Notes: generated by a model from the letters alone, not told the origin. 64,000 nucleotides of DNA from Flemingiibacterium sp045634005 (GCA_045634005.1 JAZQZL010000058.1:12639-76638); one strand, 5' to 3'. Positions 35,055 through 47,742 are shown, numbered from the stretch's first letter. Program-made: numbers and translations.

Positions 35055-36245
35055 TTATCTGATAACGTTTACCTTGATAATGCCGTCGATTGCGGATATC
35101 TTCTCTGCGATCTTTGTCATCGTTTCATCGGATTCATTACCGACGATTTCAAGAATCGAGTATGCATAATCCTTCTTCGAGCGGTTCGCCATATTCTCGA
35201 TGTTGATGTTTTCAGCCGAAACAACGCTCGAGATCTGCGCGATAATGTTGGGAACGTTCTTGTGAAGCACACAGATGCGAATATCGCCGCTGTGAGGCAT
35301 AGAAACGTTCGGGAAGTTTACGGAATTTACAATGTTACCGTTTTCAAGGTACTCGCGAAGCTGCTTTGCCGCCATAACAGCGCAGTTGTCCTCAGACTCC
35401 TCGGTGGATGCGCCAAGGTGAGGAATAGCGATGACGCCCTCCATACCCGCGGTACGTGCGTTCGGGAAGTCGGTAACGTAGCGCTTAACCTTACCCGACT
35501 TGAGCGCCGCCTCGATATCGTCGTCGTTAACGAGAGCGTCACGCGCGAAGTTAAGTATGATAACGCCATCCTTCATCATTGCGATAGTGTCCTTGTTGAT
35601 CATATACTTGGTGGACACGTTGGGATCGGGGCTGTCGATAAGCGGAACGTGAATAGAGATAACGTCCGAATTCTTGAAAATATCCTCACGGGTATTTACC
35701 TTACGCACTGCGCGGGAGAGGTTCCAAGCGGCTTCAACCGAAATGTACGGGTCGCAGCCGAGAACGTCCATACCGAGATGGATAGCAGCATTTGCAAGAG
35801 GTCCGCCAATCGCACCAAGACCGATCACGCCAAGAGTTTTGCCCTTGATCTCACAGCCTGCGAACTTGGACTTTTCCTTTTCAACGAGCTTTGCAACGTT
35901 GGGATCGTTCTTTGCAGTCTGAACCCAGTTGATACCGCCAACGATGTCGCGGCAAGCGAGAAGCATACCGCAGATAGCGGCTTCCTTAACGCCGTTGGCG
36001 TTAGCGCCGGGGGTGTTGAATACAACTATACCCTGCTCCGCGCACCTGTCAAGCGGAATGTTGTTAACGCCGGCACCGGCTCTTGCGATAGCCTTGAGGT
36101 TATCGCCAAACTCCATATCGTGCATAACAGCCGAGCGAACCATTATCGCATCGGGATTTTCGATGTTTTCGGCAACAGCGTAATTTTCATCGAAAATATC
36201 GGTGCCGCACTTTGCAATCTTATTGAGAAGCTGAATGTTTTTCAT
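35055..36245 (-). CDS. serA: D-3-phosphoglycerate dehydrogenase
   Basis: First step of serine synthesis. 396 residues: substrate domain, NAD-binding Rossmann (TLGVIGLGAIGGPLAN), active-site VMVRSAVMHD and ARAGAGVNNIPL, catalytic His in AIPHLGASTEES, and a C-terminal ACT domain (about 325-396, RICVLHKNVPNIIAQISSVV), which usually binds serine for feedback. 13 bp after serC. Confidence 0.95.
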   Translation of the reverse strand: MKNIQLLNKIAKCGTDIFDENYAVAENIENPDAIMVRSAVMHDMEFGDNLKAIARAGAGVNNIPLDRCAEQGIVVFNTPGANANGVKEAAICGMLLACRDIVGGINWVQTAKNDPNVAKLVEKEKSKFAGCEIKGKTLGVIGLGAIGGPLANAAIHLGMDVLGCDPYISVEAAWNLSRAVRKVNTREDIFKNSDVISIHVPLIDSPDPNVSTKYMINKDTIAMMKDGVIILNFARDALVNDDDIEAALKSGKVKRYVTDFPNARTAGMEGVIAIPHLGASTEESEDNCAVMAAKQLREYLENGNIVNSVNFPNVSMPHSGDIRICVLHKNVPNIIAQISSVVSAENINIENMANRSKKDYAYSILEIVGNESDETMTKIAEKISAIDGIIKVNVIR

Positions 36246-36258
36246 CGTAATTTTCCTT

Positions 36259-37344
36259 TCAAGCCTTGGGATTTTCAGCGGCGAACTTCTTCATAAATTC
36301 AACAAGTGCCGCAACGCCCTCGTAAGGCATAGCGTTGTAGATGGAGGCTCTCATACCGCCAACGGAGCGGTGTCCCTTGAGGTTCATAAGGCCTGCCTTC
36401 TCTGCTTCCTTCGGGAACTTCTTGTCAAGCTCCTCAACGCCGGTAACGAAGGTAACGTTCATCATCGAACGGCTGTCCTTCTTAACGGGCGCGATGTAGT
36501 AATCTTGAGAATCGAGGTAATCGTAAAGAAGCGCTGCCTTCTTTTCGTTCATCGCCTTCATCTTTTCAAGACCGCCGAGCTCAAGTATCCACTCGTATAC
36601 AAGTCCTGCAACGTAAATTGCGTAGCAAGGAGGAGTGTTATACATAGAATCGTTATCAGCCATAAGCTGCCAATCAAGCATAGAGGGAGTTTCGGGACGG
36701 GCGTTGCCGAGAAGGTCCTCGCGAACGATAACTACAGTAAGACCTGCGGGAGCCATATTCTTCTGCGCGCCTGCGTAGATAACACCGAACTTCGACACGT
36801 CAACCGGCTCAGAAATGATGCAGGAGGACATATCGGCAACAAGCGGAATATCTCCGGTGTCGGGAATGTAGCTGTACTTGGTGCCGTAAATGGTGTTGTT
36901 GAAGCACACGTGAACGTAGTCAGCGTCAGGGCGGAAGGACTCGCGTGTGGTTTCGGGAACGTAGGCGAAGTTGTCCTCCTTCGAGGATGCAACCGCCTTC
37001 GCGTCGCCATACTTCTGCGCCTCCTTATATGCCTTGGTCGAGAACTGACCGGAAAGAATATAATCAGCCTTACCCGTCTTCATAAGGTTGAGCGGAATAG
37101 CCGCGAACTGTGTGGATGCGCCGCCCTGTAAGAAGAGCACCTTATAGTTATCCGGAATATTCATAACCTTGCGAAGATCTGCCTCTGCCTTTTTTATAAT
37201 AGCTTCATACGCAGGTGAGCGATGGCTCATCTCCATAACGGACATGCCTGCCTCGCCGTAATTCACAAGCTCTGCAGCCGCCTTTTCAAGAACGGGAAGC
37301 GGAAGCATCGAAGGTCCTGCGGAAAAATTGTAAACTCTGTTCAT
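36259..37344 (-). CDS. serC: Phosphoserine aminotransferase
   Basis: Second step of serine synthesis; PLP enzyme. 361 residues, start MNRVYNFSAGPSMLP, substrate loop EMSHRSPAY, PLP lysine Lys195 in YAGAQKNMAPAG. First gene of serC-serA; serB is not in the window. GGAGGAT precedes the start. Confidence 0.97.
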   Translation of the reverse strand: MNRVYNFSAGPSMLPLPVLEKAAAELVNYGEAGMSVMEMSHRSPAYEAIIKKAEADLRKVMNIPDNYKVLFLQGGASTQFAAIPLNLMKTGKADYILSGQFSTKAYKEAQKYGDAKAVASSKEDNFAYVPETTRESFRPDADYVHVCFNNTIYGTKYSYIPDTGDIPLVADMSSCIISEPVDVSKFGVIYAGAQKNMAPAGLTVVIVREDLLGNARPETPSMLDWQLMADNDSMYNTPPCYAIYVAGLVYEWILELGGLEKMKAMNEKKAALLYDYLDSQDYYIAPVKKDSRSMMNVTFVTGVEELDKKFPKEAEKAGLMNLKGHRSVGGMRASIYNAMPYEGVAALVEFMKKFAAENPKA

Positions 37345-37403
37345 AATATATTATCCTCCAAAAATTCTACCAATAGTTGATATACCTCTAATAGATATAA
37401 TAT

Positions 37404-37432
37404 ATTATAAACCATTCTTCGACTTATGTCAA
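37404..37432 (-). promoter_or_regulatory. Sigma-A promoter of serC-serA
   Basis: Consensus TTGACA (37427-37432), 17 bp, consensus TATAAT (37404-37409), 60 bp before the serC start. Confidence 0.92.
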
Positions 37433-37574
37433 TAGATAACTTGCCCAATTTAGACGTTTTAGTTGATTAAATTTTGTAAGCCGTAAATTGGCACAGATAT
37501 TTTTTCAAAAATGAGCGAAAATATTATTGCCCAAGCACAAGCAGAAACTTTAACACGGAGGCAACAGTAACATT

Positions 37575-37772
37575 ATGTCAAACAAGATAACGGGTGTCAC
37601 CAAGGCGGCTATTGCCGGTGCCGTATTCGGCACCGCTGTAGGAATGGTAGCAGTGCCTCGCACACGCAAATCGAAAAAGCGCCGCCATAACAGCTTAGCC
37701 GACAAGGCGGGCACTGCTCTTCGCACCGTTGGCACAGCTATGCAAAGCGTCGCTGACGTGATAGAGCGCTGA
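37575..37772 (+). CDS. Small basic Gly/Ala-rich protein, unknown
   Basis: 65 residues: MSNKITGVTKAAIAGAVFGTAVG, a hydrophobic glycine/alanine stretch, then a basic patch RTRKSKKRRHN and a polar helix. GGAGG precedes the ATG by about 12 bp and a strong terminator follows. It resembles small YtxH-like proteins with a glycine-zipper membrane segment, but this is only a resemblance. Function unknown. Confidence 0.6.
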   Translation: MSNKITGVTKAAIAGAVFGTAVGMVAVPRTRKSKKRRHNSLADKAGTALRTVGTAMQSVADVIER

Positions 37773-37782
37773 CGCGAATACA

Positions 37783-37815
37783 AAAAGCACCCGTTCATAT
37801 GAACGGGTGCTTATC
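37783..37815. terminator. Terminator between the small gene and rpoC
   Basis: 28-bp perfect palindrome centred on CATATG (AAGCACCCGTTC/GAACGGGTGCTT) followed by TTTTTG on the minus strand; ends the rpoBC transcript. Confidence 0.93.
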
Positions 37816-37822
37816 TGTATAA

Positions 37823-41371
<3,549 letters not shown>

Positions 41372-41389
41372 TAACTATCTTCTCCTATC

Positions 41390-44300
41390 TTATTCTTCGT
41401 CGCCATAAGCGTCGTCTTCATACTCGCCGTCAAAAGCGAAGTCGTCGTCCTCTTCGAACTCTTCCTCGGTAAAGCCGTCAGCGAGAATATCGCCCTCTGC
41501 GACAGTATCGCCAAGCTCTGCATCGGAAACGTAGTTCGGAACGAACTCCTCCTCGTCCTCGCCGAGAGTGGAAAGCTCGATAACGTTGCCCTCGCGGTCG
41601 AGAACCTTAACGTCAAGTGCGAGCGACTGAAGCTCCTTAACGAGAACCTTAAACGCCTCGGGAACACCCGGAGTCGGAATGTTCTGACCCTTAACGATAG
41701 CCTCGTAGGTCTTGACACGTCCCGTTACGTCGTCCGACTTAACGGTGAGTATCTCCTGGAGCGTGTAAGCTGCACCGTACGCCTCGAGTGCCCAAACCTC
41801 CATCTCACCGAAACGCTGGCCGCCGAACTGTGCCTTACCGCCGAGAGGCTGCTGCGTTACAAGTCCGTAAGGACCGGTGGAACGTGCGTGAATCTTATCA
41901 TCAACGAGGTGATGGAGCTTGAGGTAGTACATAATACCGACGGTTACAGGGTTGTCAAAGGGCTCGCCCGTACGTCCGTCGTAAAGCGTGGACTTACCGG
42001 TTTCGCTCATACCTGCCATCTTGAGGCACTCTGCGATATCCTTCTCGTTAGCACCGTCGAATACGGGAGTCATGATCTTCCAGCCGAGCTTCTTAGCCGC
42101 GATACCGAGGTGAACCTCAAGCACCTGACCGATATTCATTCGGGAAGGAACGCCCATCGGGTTGAGAACGATGTCAAGCGGAGTACCGTCCGGAAGGAAC
42201 GGCATATCCTCGGGGGGAAGAATACGGGAAACGACACCCTTGTTACCGTGACGGCCCGCCATCTTGTCACCGACCGAGATCTTACGCTTCTGCGCGATGT
42301 AAACGCGGACAACCTTGTTTACTCCGGGAGGAAGCTCATCGGAATTGTCGCGCGAGAACACCTTAACGTCGATAACGACGCCCGACTCACCGTGAGGGAG
42401 TCTTAAAGAGGTGTCGCGAACCTCGCGTGCCTTTTCACCGAAAATAGCACGGAGGAGTCTTTCTTCTGCGGTAAGCTCGGTTTCGCCCTTGGGAGTAACC
42501 TTACCTACGAGAATATCGCCTGCACGAACCTCGGTACCCTTGCGGATGATACCGTCGGGAGTGAGGTCCTTGAGCGCGTCCTCGCCCACGTTCGGAATTT
42601 CTCTGGTGATCTCTTCCGGACCGAGCTTGGTGTCACGTGCTTCGTGAGAGTATTCTTCAATATGAATGGAAGTATAGATATCGTCGCGTACGAGGCGCTC
42701 GTTAAGAAGAACCGCGTCCTCGTAGTTATAACCTTCCCAGGTCATAAAGCCGATGAGAGCATTTCTACCGAGCGAGATCTCACCCATATCGGTCGCGGGA
42801 CCGTCTGCGATTACCTGCTTTTCAACAACTCTCTCGCCAACGTCAACGATAGGCTTCTGGTTTACGCAAGTACCCTGATTGGAGCGCTTGAACTTGATGA
42901 GGTGATATACGTCCTTCGTACCTGCATCGGTGCGGATAACGATCTCCTCTGCGGATACCTTTTCAACGTGACCTGCATTGCGAGCGCAAACAACTACGCC
43001 CGAGTCAACTGCAGCCTTGTACTCCATACCGGTAGCAACGATAGGTGCATCCGGAATAAGAAGCGGAACAGCCTGCTTCTGCATGTTCGATCCCATAAGT
43101 GCACGCGAGTTGTCATCGTTCTCAAGGAACGGGATGCACGCGGTTGCAACGGAAACGACCATCTTCGGCGAAACGTCCATATAGTCTGCTTCAGATGCGT
43201 TGAATTCGATGATTTCATTTCTGCGGCGACCGGAGATACGCGCGTTAACGAAACGGTTGTTTTCATCAAGCGGCTCGTTCGCCTGAGCGATAGTGTAGTT
43301 ATCCTCGACGTCAGCGGTCATATAAACAACTTCGTCAGTAACAACGCCCGTCGCCTTGTCGATCTTTCTGTAGGGCGCCTCGATAAAGCCGTAAGCATTT
43401 ATCTTCGCGTAGGTAGAAAGATAGGAGATAAGACCGATGTTCGGTCCTTCAGGGGTTTCGATAGGACACATACGGCCGTAGTGAGTATAGTGTACGTCAC
43501 GAACCTCGAAGGAAGCTCTGTCACGCGACAGACCGCCCGGACCGAGTGCGGACAGACGACGCTTGTGAGTAAGCTCTGCAAGCGGGTTGTTCTGGTCCAT
43601 GAACTGCGAGAGCGGCGAGGAGCCGAAGAACTCGCGGATCGCGGTAACTACAGGTCTTATATTAATGAGAGTATTAGGAGTGAGTGTTTCTGCATCCTGC
43701 GTGGTCATGCGCTCCTTAACGGTCTTGTCCATACGGGAGAAGCCGATGCGAAGCTGATTCTGCAGAAGCTCACCGACAGAGCGAAGACGACGGTTGCCGA
43801 GGTGGTCGATGTCGTCCTTGACTCCGATATCGTGAGCAAGGCAGGTAAGGTAGTTGATGGACGCAAAGATATCATCCTTGGTGATATGCTTGGGAACGAG
43901 ATCTGCAATGCGAGCCTTTGCGAGCTTCTTGAACTCCTCAATGTCGCCGCCTGCCTCCTCGAGCATTTCGAGCATAGCGGAAAGCTTGACCTTCTCGGTG
44001 ATGCCGATATCCTCAAGATCGCAGCCGATAACGTATTTGGGATCAACAGTACCGTTGCCAAACACCTTAACGACGGTCTCGCCGTCCTCAAGATATACGT
44101 ATACCTCGTTTACACCTGCATGCTCGATAGCCATAGCCTTCTCGTCGTCGAGAAGAACGTCAGCCTCGAAAAGCAGCTCGCCGGTTATGGGGGATACTAC
44201 AGGCGCAGCAAGAGTGCGGCCGACAATACGCTTGCCGAGAGCAAGCTTCTTGTCGTACTTATAGCGTCCAACCGGATAGAGGTCGTAGCGCTTGGGATCG

Positions 44301-45106
44301 AAGAAGAGATTGTTGATAAGGAGCTGTGCGCTCTCAACGAGCGGAGGCTCGCCGGGACGAAGCTTCTTATAGATCTCCTTGAGAGCCTCATCGCCAAGGG
44401 AGGTATGATTCTTGTCGGCCTCGGCCTGCATCATATCCTTTTCCATAGTAGCGATAAGTCTGGGATCCTCGCCGAAGTACTTGATTATCTCCTCGTCAGA
44501 CTCAATACCGAGCGCGCGGATAAGCACGGTTATCGGTATCTTTCTATTCTTATCTATGCGTACGTAGAAAACGTCGTTGGCATCGGTTTCATACTCGAGC
44601 CAAGCGCCGCGATAAGGTATAACGGTAGCCGTATAGATCACCTTACCGGTCTTGTCGATAGTGGTATCGTAGTACATACCGGGGGATCTTACGATCTGGG
44701 ATACGATAACTCTCTCCGCACCGTTAATAATGAAGGTTCCGTTATCGGTCATAAGCGGGAAATCGCCCATAAACACAGCGGACTCCTTAACCTCGCCCGT
44801 AGCCTTGTTCGTAAGTCTTACGGTAACGCGAAGTGGCGCGGCAAAGTTAGTGTCACGATCCTTACACTCCTCCTCGGGATATTTCGGGGTAGGATCGATA
44901 GTGTAGTCGATAAACTCGATCACGAGATTGCCCGAATAGTCGGTGATAGGCGACACATCGTGAAGCACCTCGCGAAGTCCCTCCTCGAGGAACCACTTAT
45001 ACGACTTCTTCTGGACCTCGATAAGATTGGGCATCTCGAGAGTATCGCCGATCTTAGCGAAGCTCATTCGTTCGGTCTTGCCAAGCAACGTGGGGTTAAC
45101 CACCAT
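41390..45106 (-). CDS. rpoB: RNA polymerase beta subunit
   Basis: 1238 residues from MVVNPTLLGKTERMSF; GGAG lies 11 bp before this ATG, while the open frame upstream (to 45154) has no good site. Rifampicin-region sequence SSPLSQFMDQNNPLAELTHKRRLSALGPGGL and MPFLPDGTPLDIVLNP, MGVPSRMNIGQ are conserved. It ends with an acidic tail (EEEFEEDDDFAFDGEYEDD), which is longer than in Bacillus. Normally rplJL precede rpoB; here the upstream neighbour is a divergent accessory gene. Confidence 0.98.
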   Translation of the reverse strand: MVVNPTLLGKTERMSFAKIGDTLEMPNLIEVQKKSYKWFLEEGLREVLHDVSPITDYSGNLVIEFIDYTIDPTPKYPEEECKDRDTNFAAPLRVTVRLTNKATGEVKESAVFMGDFPLMTDNGTFIINGAERVIVSQIVRSPGMYYDTTIDKTGKVIYTATVIPYRGAWLEYETDANDVFYVRIDKNRKIPITVLIRALGIESDEEIIKYFGEDPRLIATMEKDMMQAEADKNHTSLGDEALKEIYKKLRPGEPPLVESAQLLINNLFFDPKRYDLYPVGRYKYDKKLALGKRIVGRTLAAPVVSPITGELLFEADVLLDDEKAMAIEHAGVNEVYVYLEDGETVVKVFGNGTVDPKYVIGCDLEDIGITEKVKLSAMLEMLEEAGGDIEEFKKLAKARIADLVPKHITKDDIFASINYLTCLAHDIGVKDDIDHLGNRRLRSVGELLQNQLRIGFSRMDKTVKERMTTQDAETLTPNTLINIRPVVTAIREFFGSSPLSQFMDQNNPLAELTHKRRLSALGPGGLSRDRASFEVRDVHYTHYGRMCPIETPEGPNIGLISYLSTYAKINAYGFIEAPYRKIDKATGVVTDEVVYMTADVEDNYTIAQANEPLDENNRFVNARISGRRRNEIIEFNASEADYMDVSPKMVVSVATACIPFLENDDNSRALMGSNMQKQAVPLLIPDAPIVATGMEYKAAVDSGVVVCARNAGHVEKVSAEEIVIRTDAGTKDVYHLIKFKRSNQGTCVNQKPIVDVGERVVEKQVIADGPATDMGEISLGRNALIGFMTWEGYNYEDAVLLNERLVRDDIYTSIHIEEYSHEARDTKLGPEEITREIPNVGEDALKDLTPDGIIRKGTEVRAGDILVGKVTPKGETELTAEERLLRAIFGEKAREVRDTSLRLPHGESGVVIDVKVFSRDNSDELPPGVNKVVRVYIAQKRKISVGDKMAGRHGNKGVVSRILPPEDMPFLPDGTPLDIVLNPMGVPSRMNIGQVLEVHLGIAAKKLGWKIMTPVFDGANEKDIAECLKMAGMSETGKSTLYDGRTGEPFDNPVTVGIMYYLKLHHLVDDKIHARSTGPYGLVTQQPLGGKAQFGGQRFGEMEVWALEAYGAAYTLQEILTVKSDDVTGRVKTYEAIVKGQNIPTPGVPEAFKVLVKELQSLALDVKVLDREGNVIELSTLGEDEEEFVPNYVSDAELGDTVAEGDILADGFTEEEFEEDDDFAFDGEYEDDAYGDEE

Positions 45107-45294
45107 AGAAATAATCACTCCATTCAACAGTATTGACATCCTTGGTCTTGGCACTTGTACTTTTCATATGCGTCCCTTGTGCAACATTTATAGCCAAATA
45201 GCAATATTGCACAAAAAAAGTCAGCTCCCACGGGCATTTTTTTGGCATCGCAGGAAAAGCACGCACAGTCAAAGCGATTATAATGCAGTATAGT

Positions 45295-45323
45295 ATTATA
45301 TCATATGTTTAAGGTTTTGTCAA
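45295..45323 (-). promoter_or_regulatory. Sigma-A promoter of rpoBC
   Basis: Consensus TTGACA (45318-45323), 17 bp, consensus TATAAT (45295-45300) on the minus strand. It gives a leader of about 180 nt before the rpoB ATG. Confidence 0.9.
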
Positions 45324-45501
45324 TAGGAAAATAAATTTTTTATTTGAATTTTATAATTTTATAATTTTTTTACTCAAAAAGCTTTGTTATCACTTCTTAA
45401 TGATATCCGCGTATATGCCAGTTTTTTGTGACTTCTATCCAAAAACACTTACCATAATTTGTCAAATGCACCAATATCTCAAGTTCCTTCTTAGTTTTTA
45501 C

Positions 45502-45531
45502 TTGACACGTATCCTTCCATTATGATATAAT
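45502..45531 (+). promoter_or_regulatory. Sigma-A promoter of the C39-like/LRR pair
   Basis: TTGACA (45502-45507), 18 bp, TATAAT (45526-45531), about 125 bp before the first start codon. Confidence 0.85.
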
Positions 45532-45663
45532 TAGTATGTAAGAAGTTCCTCCGCTATATTTTAATGCAAAGAATTTTGGGGCGGTGATTACATTGGCTTA
45601 ACTAATGACAACGAATCAAATCAGTTACTTGAATAATAGGTTTCCACCAAAGGAGGCAATTGT

Positions 45664-46623
45664 ATGTTGAAAAGGTCTTCAAGATTTTTAATTTTGGCAA
45701 TTTGCACTTTATTGCTCTGTCAGGCGTTATCCGCTAACACATCGCACACATATTATTCCAATAAGGAAACTATGAATTTTTCACACACTAATTTAGATAA
45801 ATTAACCAATACCGGTGTTGATTCATATGGGAATCCGGTTACTTACAACTGGCATAGCCGCCTTTTCTTATCAGGATGTATGATTACTTGTTTGGCTATG
45901 ATGTTAAACAATCTCGGAGCGGAGACTATCCAAAGTGTTTACGATGTGCGAACAGGAACTTCTGGAGTTTTGACTGCCGATCCTGTTTCCGTGATGTACG
46001 CTAATACTAATTTTTCAACAATCACTCAAAGCGGAAATAATTATACGTCATCTTATGCATATGATCCTGTACTCATATATCCAGCCCGCATTGCATCAGC
46101 TTTCGGCGAATCATCCCCACAAATTGTGGAGTTAACAGACAAAACAAACGCGGAAAAACTTTACTGGATAACATATTATAGCAAAATGCACCCAGAGGGA
46201 ATAATTGTATATTTCTTCAAAACTATTTATGATTCAACATTGGGAAGGGACGTCAACTACTCGCATGGCGTTGTAGTAATGAATTCATCGGCAAGTTTGG
46301 ATTTCGGGCGTAGTACAGAGTATACCTCTACACCGTATTCAGCAGAAGATGTAGAGATATTCAACGCTAACCCGCCAATAGTGCAAGTGTGCACCTCAGC
46401 ATATACAATTCCGCCCACTGATATGAACGCATACGGTGGACTCGGCAGAGGAGCAAATGGCTTTACAGAAGATAGCATCACCTATTCTGACTTCCTCACC
46501 GTATGCGACCCCGTAAACTACACATCCTACCCCGGAGATTATGTAAAAATGCAAGATGCATACATTGGAAGCGACTCCGTATTTCAATTTGAAGATATCG
46601 CAAAAATATATATTATTCCCTAA
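45664..46623 (+). CDS. Secreted C39-like (papain-fold) protein
   Basis: 319 residues with a signal peptide (MLKRSSRFLILAICTLLLCQALSA, cleavage likely after SA). SGCMITCLAMMLNNLG matches the GC-x-T-x-LAMVLNYLG pattern around the catalytic cysteine of C39-like peptidases, and YSHGVVVMNS gives a candidate histidine. The position of the Cys needs a structural check, since two cysteines are present (GCMITC). Strong AAAGGAGG site. Base composition is clearly more AT-rich than the flanking housekeeping genes. Substrate unknown. Confidence 0.7.
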   Translation: MLKRSSRFLILAICTLLLCQALSANTSHTYYSNKETMNFSHTNLDKLTNTGVDSYGNPVTYNWHSRLFLSGCMITCLAMMLNNLGAETIQSVYDVRTGTSGVLTADPVSVMYANTNFSTITQSGNNYTSSYAYDPVLIYPARIASAFGESSPQIVELTDKTNAEKLYWITYYSKMHPEGIIVYFFKTIYDSTLGRDVNYSHGVVVMNSSASLDFGRSTEYTSTPYSAEDVEIFNANPPIVQVCTSAYTIPPTDMNAYGGLGRGANGFTEDSITYSDFLTVCDPVNYTSYPGDYVKMQDAYIGSDSVFQFEDIAKIYIIP

Positions 46624-46637
46624 TCGAGGCTTCATCT

Positions 46638-47225
46638 ATGAAAAGCAAATATTTCACCCCCCTTGTACTTACCGTAAATTCAGTTTTACTCATATCTGTT
46701 CTTGCATTATGTGCCTTTATAGCCGCTTCCGTTCACAGCAATACAGAGTCCGCTTTCCTACAGTATGAAGCACGCCCAACCGATTTGATGGAAGAAATAA
46801 GAATAGGTGATAACTATGTTCTCACCCAATATTTTCGTCCCGGGGGGGATGTGATCGTTCCTGAGTTGATCGTGTCAATCGGAACCGGTGCTTTCAACGG
46901 AAAGCGTCTTGAATCCTATTCAACCATAATAGATTCGGTGTATTTGCCAGATTCCGTTATTACCATCGAGCAAGGTGCATTTACTGCAACTACCGCTAAA
47001 TCCATACGTCTTTCCTCATCAATATCATACATCGGCGAGTATGCTTTCGCAAACAGCGATTGGATTGAACTAATATATTTTGACGAAGTGCCCGAACATA
47101 GTATATTCATCGCGCGAAACGCCTTTGCCAATTCACCAAATATTGAACTTGCCAACTTCCCTGAGTGGGTAGAACTTGGAGATGATGGTTATTTAGTCCG
47201 CGAATACACGTATCCAACCACATAA
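46638..47225 (+). CDS. Short membrane-anchored leucine-rich-repeat (BspA-like) protein
   Basis: 195 residues: N-terminal membrane anchor (about 9-32), then two to three LRR_5/BspA-like units seen as IVSIGTGAFNGK, VITIEQGAFTATTAKSIRLSSSISYIGEYAFANS and IFIARNAFANSPNI. Much shorter than typical BspA surface proteins. 14 bp after the C39-like gene with a weak GAGGC site, so the two are probably one transcript, exported together. Function unknown. Confidence 0.75.
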   Translation: MKSKYFTPLVLTVNSVLLISVLALCAFIAASVHSNTESAFLQYEARPTDLMEEIRIGDNYVLTQYFRPGGDVIVPELIVSIGTGAFNGKRLESYSTIIDSVYLPDSVITIEQGAFTATTAKSIRLSSSISYIGEYAFANSDWIELIYFDEVPEHSIFIARNAFANSPNIELANFPEWVELGDDGYLVREYTYPTT

Positions 47226-47236
47226 AACATGGTTTC

Positions 47237-47272
47237 TTCCGCTTCACGCATATGTGGGGCGGAAAATTTTTT
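47237..47272 (+). terminator. Terminator after the LRR gene
   Basis: 11-bp stem TTCCGCTTCAC / GTGGGGCGGAA with two G-T pairs, 6-nt loop, followed by AATTTTTT. Confidence 0.85.
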
Positions 47273-47292
47273 AAGAAATTTTGCAAAAGTAC

Positions 47293-47321
47293 TTGATATT
47301 TTGAAAAGTTTGTGTTATGAT
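47293..47321 (+). promoter_or_regulatory. Sigma-A promoter of rpsT
   Basis: TTGATA (47293-47298), 17 bp, TATGAT (47316-47321); start site about 95 bp before the rpsT initiation codon. Confidence 0.85.
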
Positions 47322-47329
47322 ATATGGAG

Positions 47330-47405
47330 AAATGCTGTGAAAACAGCAGAGGCTCCCGGCTGCATCAGGCTAAAGCTATGACAGTCAAGGCCTTGTGCAG
47401 ACTTT
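47330..47405 (+). promoter_or_regulatory. Structured 5' leader of rpsT
   Basis: Two hairpins: GCTGTG-AA-AACAGC type at 47334-47347, and a longer one whose arms CTGCATCAGGC (47360-47370) and GCCTTGTGCAG (47390-47400) pair in 10 of 11 positions around a 19-nt loop. The second ends about 10 bp before the ribosome binding site. Its form suggests control of ribosomal protein S20 synthesis, but that is inference. Confidence 0.55.
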
Positions 47406-47423
47406 ATTAAGGAGGTGAACAGT

Positions 47424-47690
47424 TTGCCGAACATTAAATCCGCAAAGAAGCGCGTTAAGGTTATCGAAGCAAAGACTATGCAGAACAAGATGCTCAAGAC
47501 CGCGCTCAAGACTTCTATGAAGAAGTACGAAGCAGCACTCGCTTCCGGTGATAAGGCTGCAGCCGCTGAAACTTATAAGGCAGCAGTTAAGAAGATCGAC
47601 AAGGCAGTAGCTCAGGGTCTTCTCCACAAGAACAACGCTGCAAGAAAGAAGAGCAACTATACCGTAAAGCTCAACCAGCTCGGTGCGTAA
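47424..47690 (+). CDS. rpsT: 30S ribosomal protein bS20
   Basis: 88 residues, MPNIKSAKKRVKVIEAKT..., ending in LNQLGA; lysine-rich helical bS20. The start is TTG at 47424, 8 bp after AAGGAGG; an in-frame GTG at 47415 falls inside the ribosome binding site and cannot be the start. E. coli rpsT also starts with UUG and is autoregulated, so this rare start may be functional. Confidence 0.95.
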   Translation: MPNIKSAKKRVKVIEAKTMQNKMLKTALKTSMKKYEAALASGDKAAAAETYKAAVKKIDKAVAQGLLHKNNAARKKSNYTVKLNQLGA

Positions 47691-47712
47691 TCGCTCTTAA
47701 ATATGTAATTTT

Positions 47713-47742
47713 GGTGATGAAGCTCCCTTCATCACCTTTTTA
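47713..47742. terminator. Terminator after rpsT
   Basis: GGTGATGAAG-CTCC-CTTCATCACC followed by TTTTTACTTTT. The stop of the convergent minus-strand gene lies within the hairpin. Confidence 0.92.

Larger units (their letters stand above)
45107..45663. other. Divergent intergenic region rpoB / C39-like gene
   Basis: 557 bp without a convincing gene. It contains the rpoB promoter, a second weaker minus-strand promoter-like pair (TTGTGC at 45209-45214, 16 bp, TATAAA at 45187-45192), the plus-strand promoter of the C39-like gene, and a strongly AT-rich stretch in between (45324-45500). Confidence 0.75.

Noticed and set aside
37345..37403. T-box or riboswitch before serC
   Set aside because: The leader from the consensus promoter is only about 50 nt and shows no specifier or antiterminator structure.
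45107..45154. Longer rpoB start at 45154
   Set aside because: The extra 16 residues are not like other RpoB proteins, and the ATG at 45106 has a GGAG site at proper spacing.
45561..45600. Short frames between the promoter and the C39-like gene
   Set aside because: Frames of five to seven codons with weak initiation signals; nothing supports a translated leader.
47415..47423. GTG start for rpsT
   Set aside because: The GTG lies inside the AAGGAGGTG ribosome binding site; TTG at 47424 gives the conserved MPNIKSA start.
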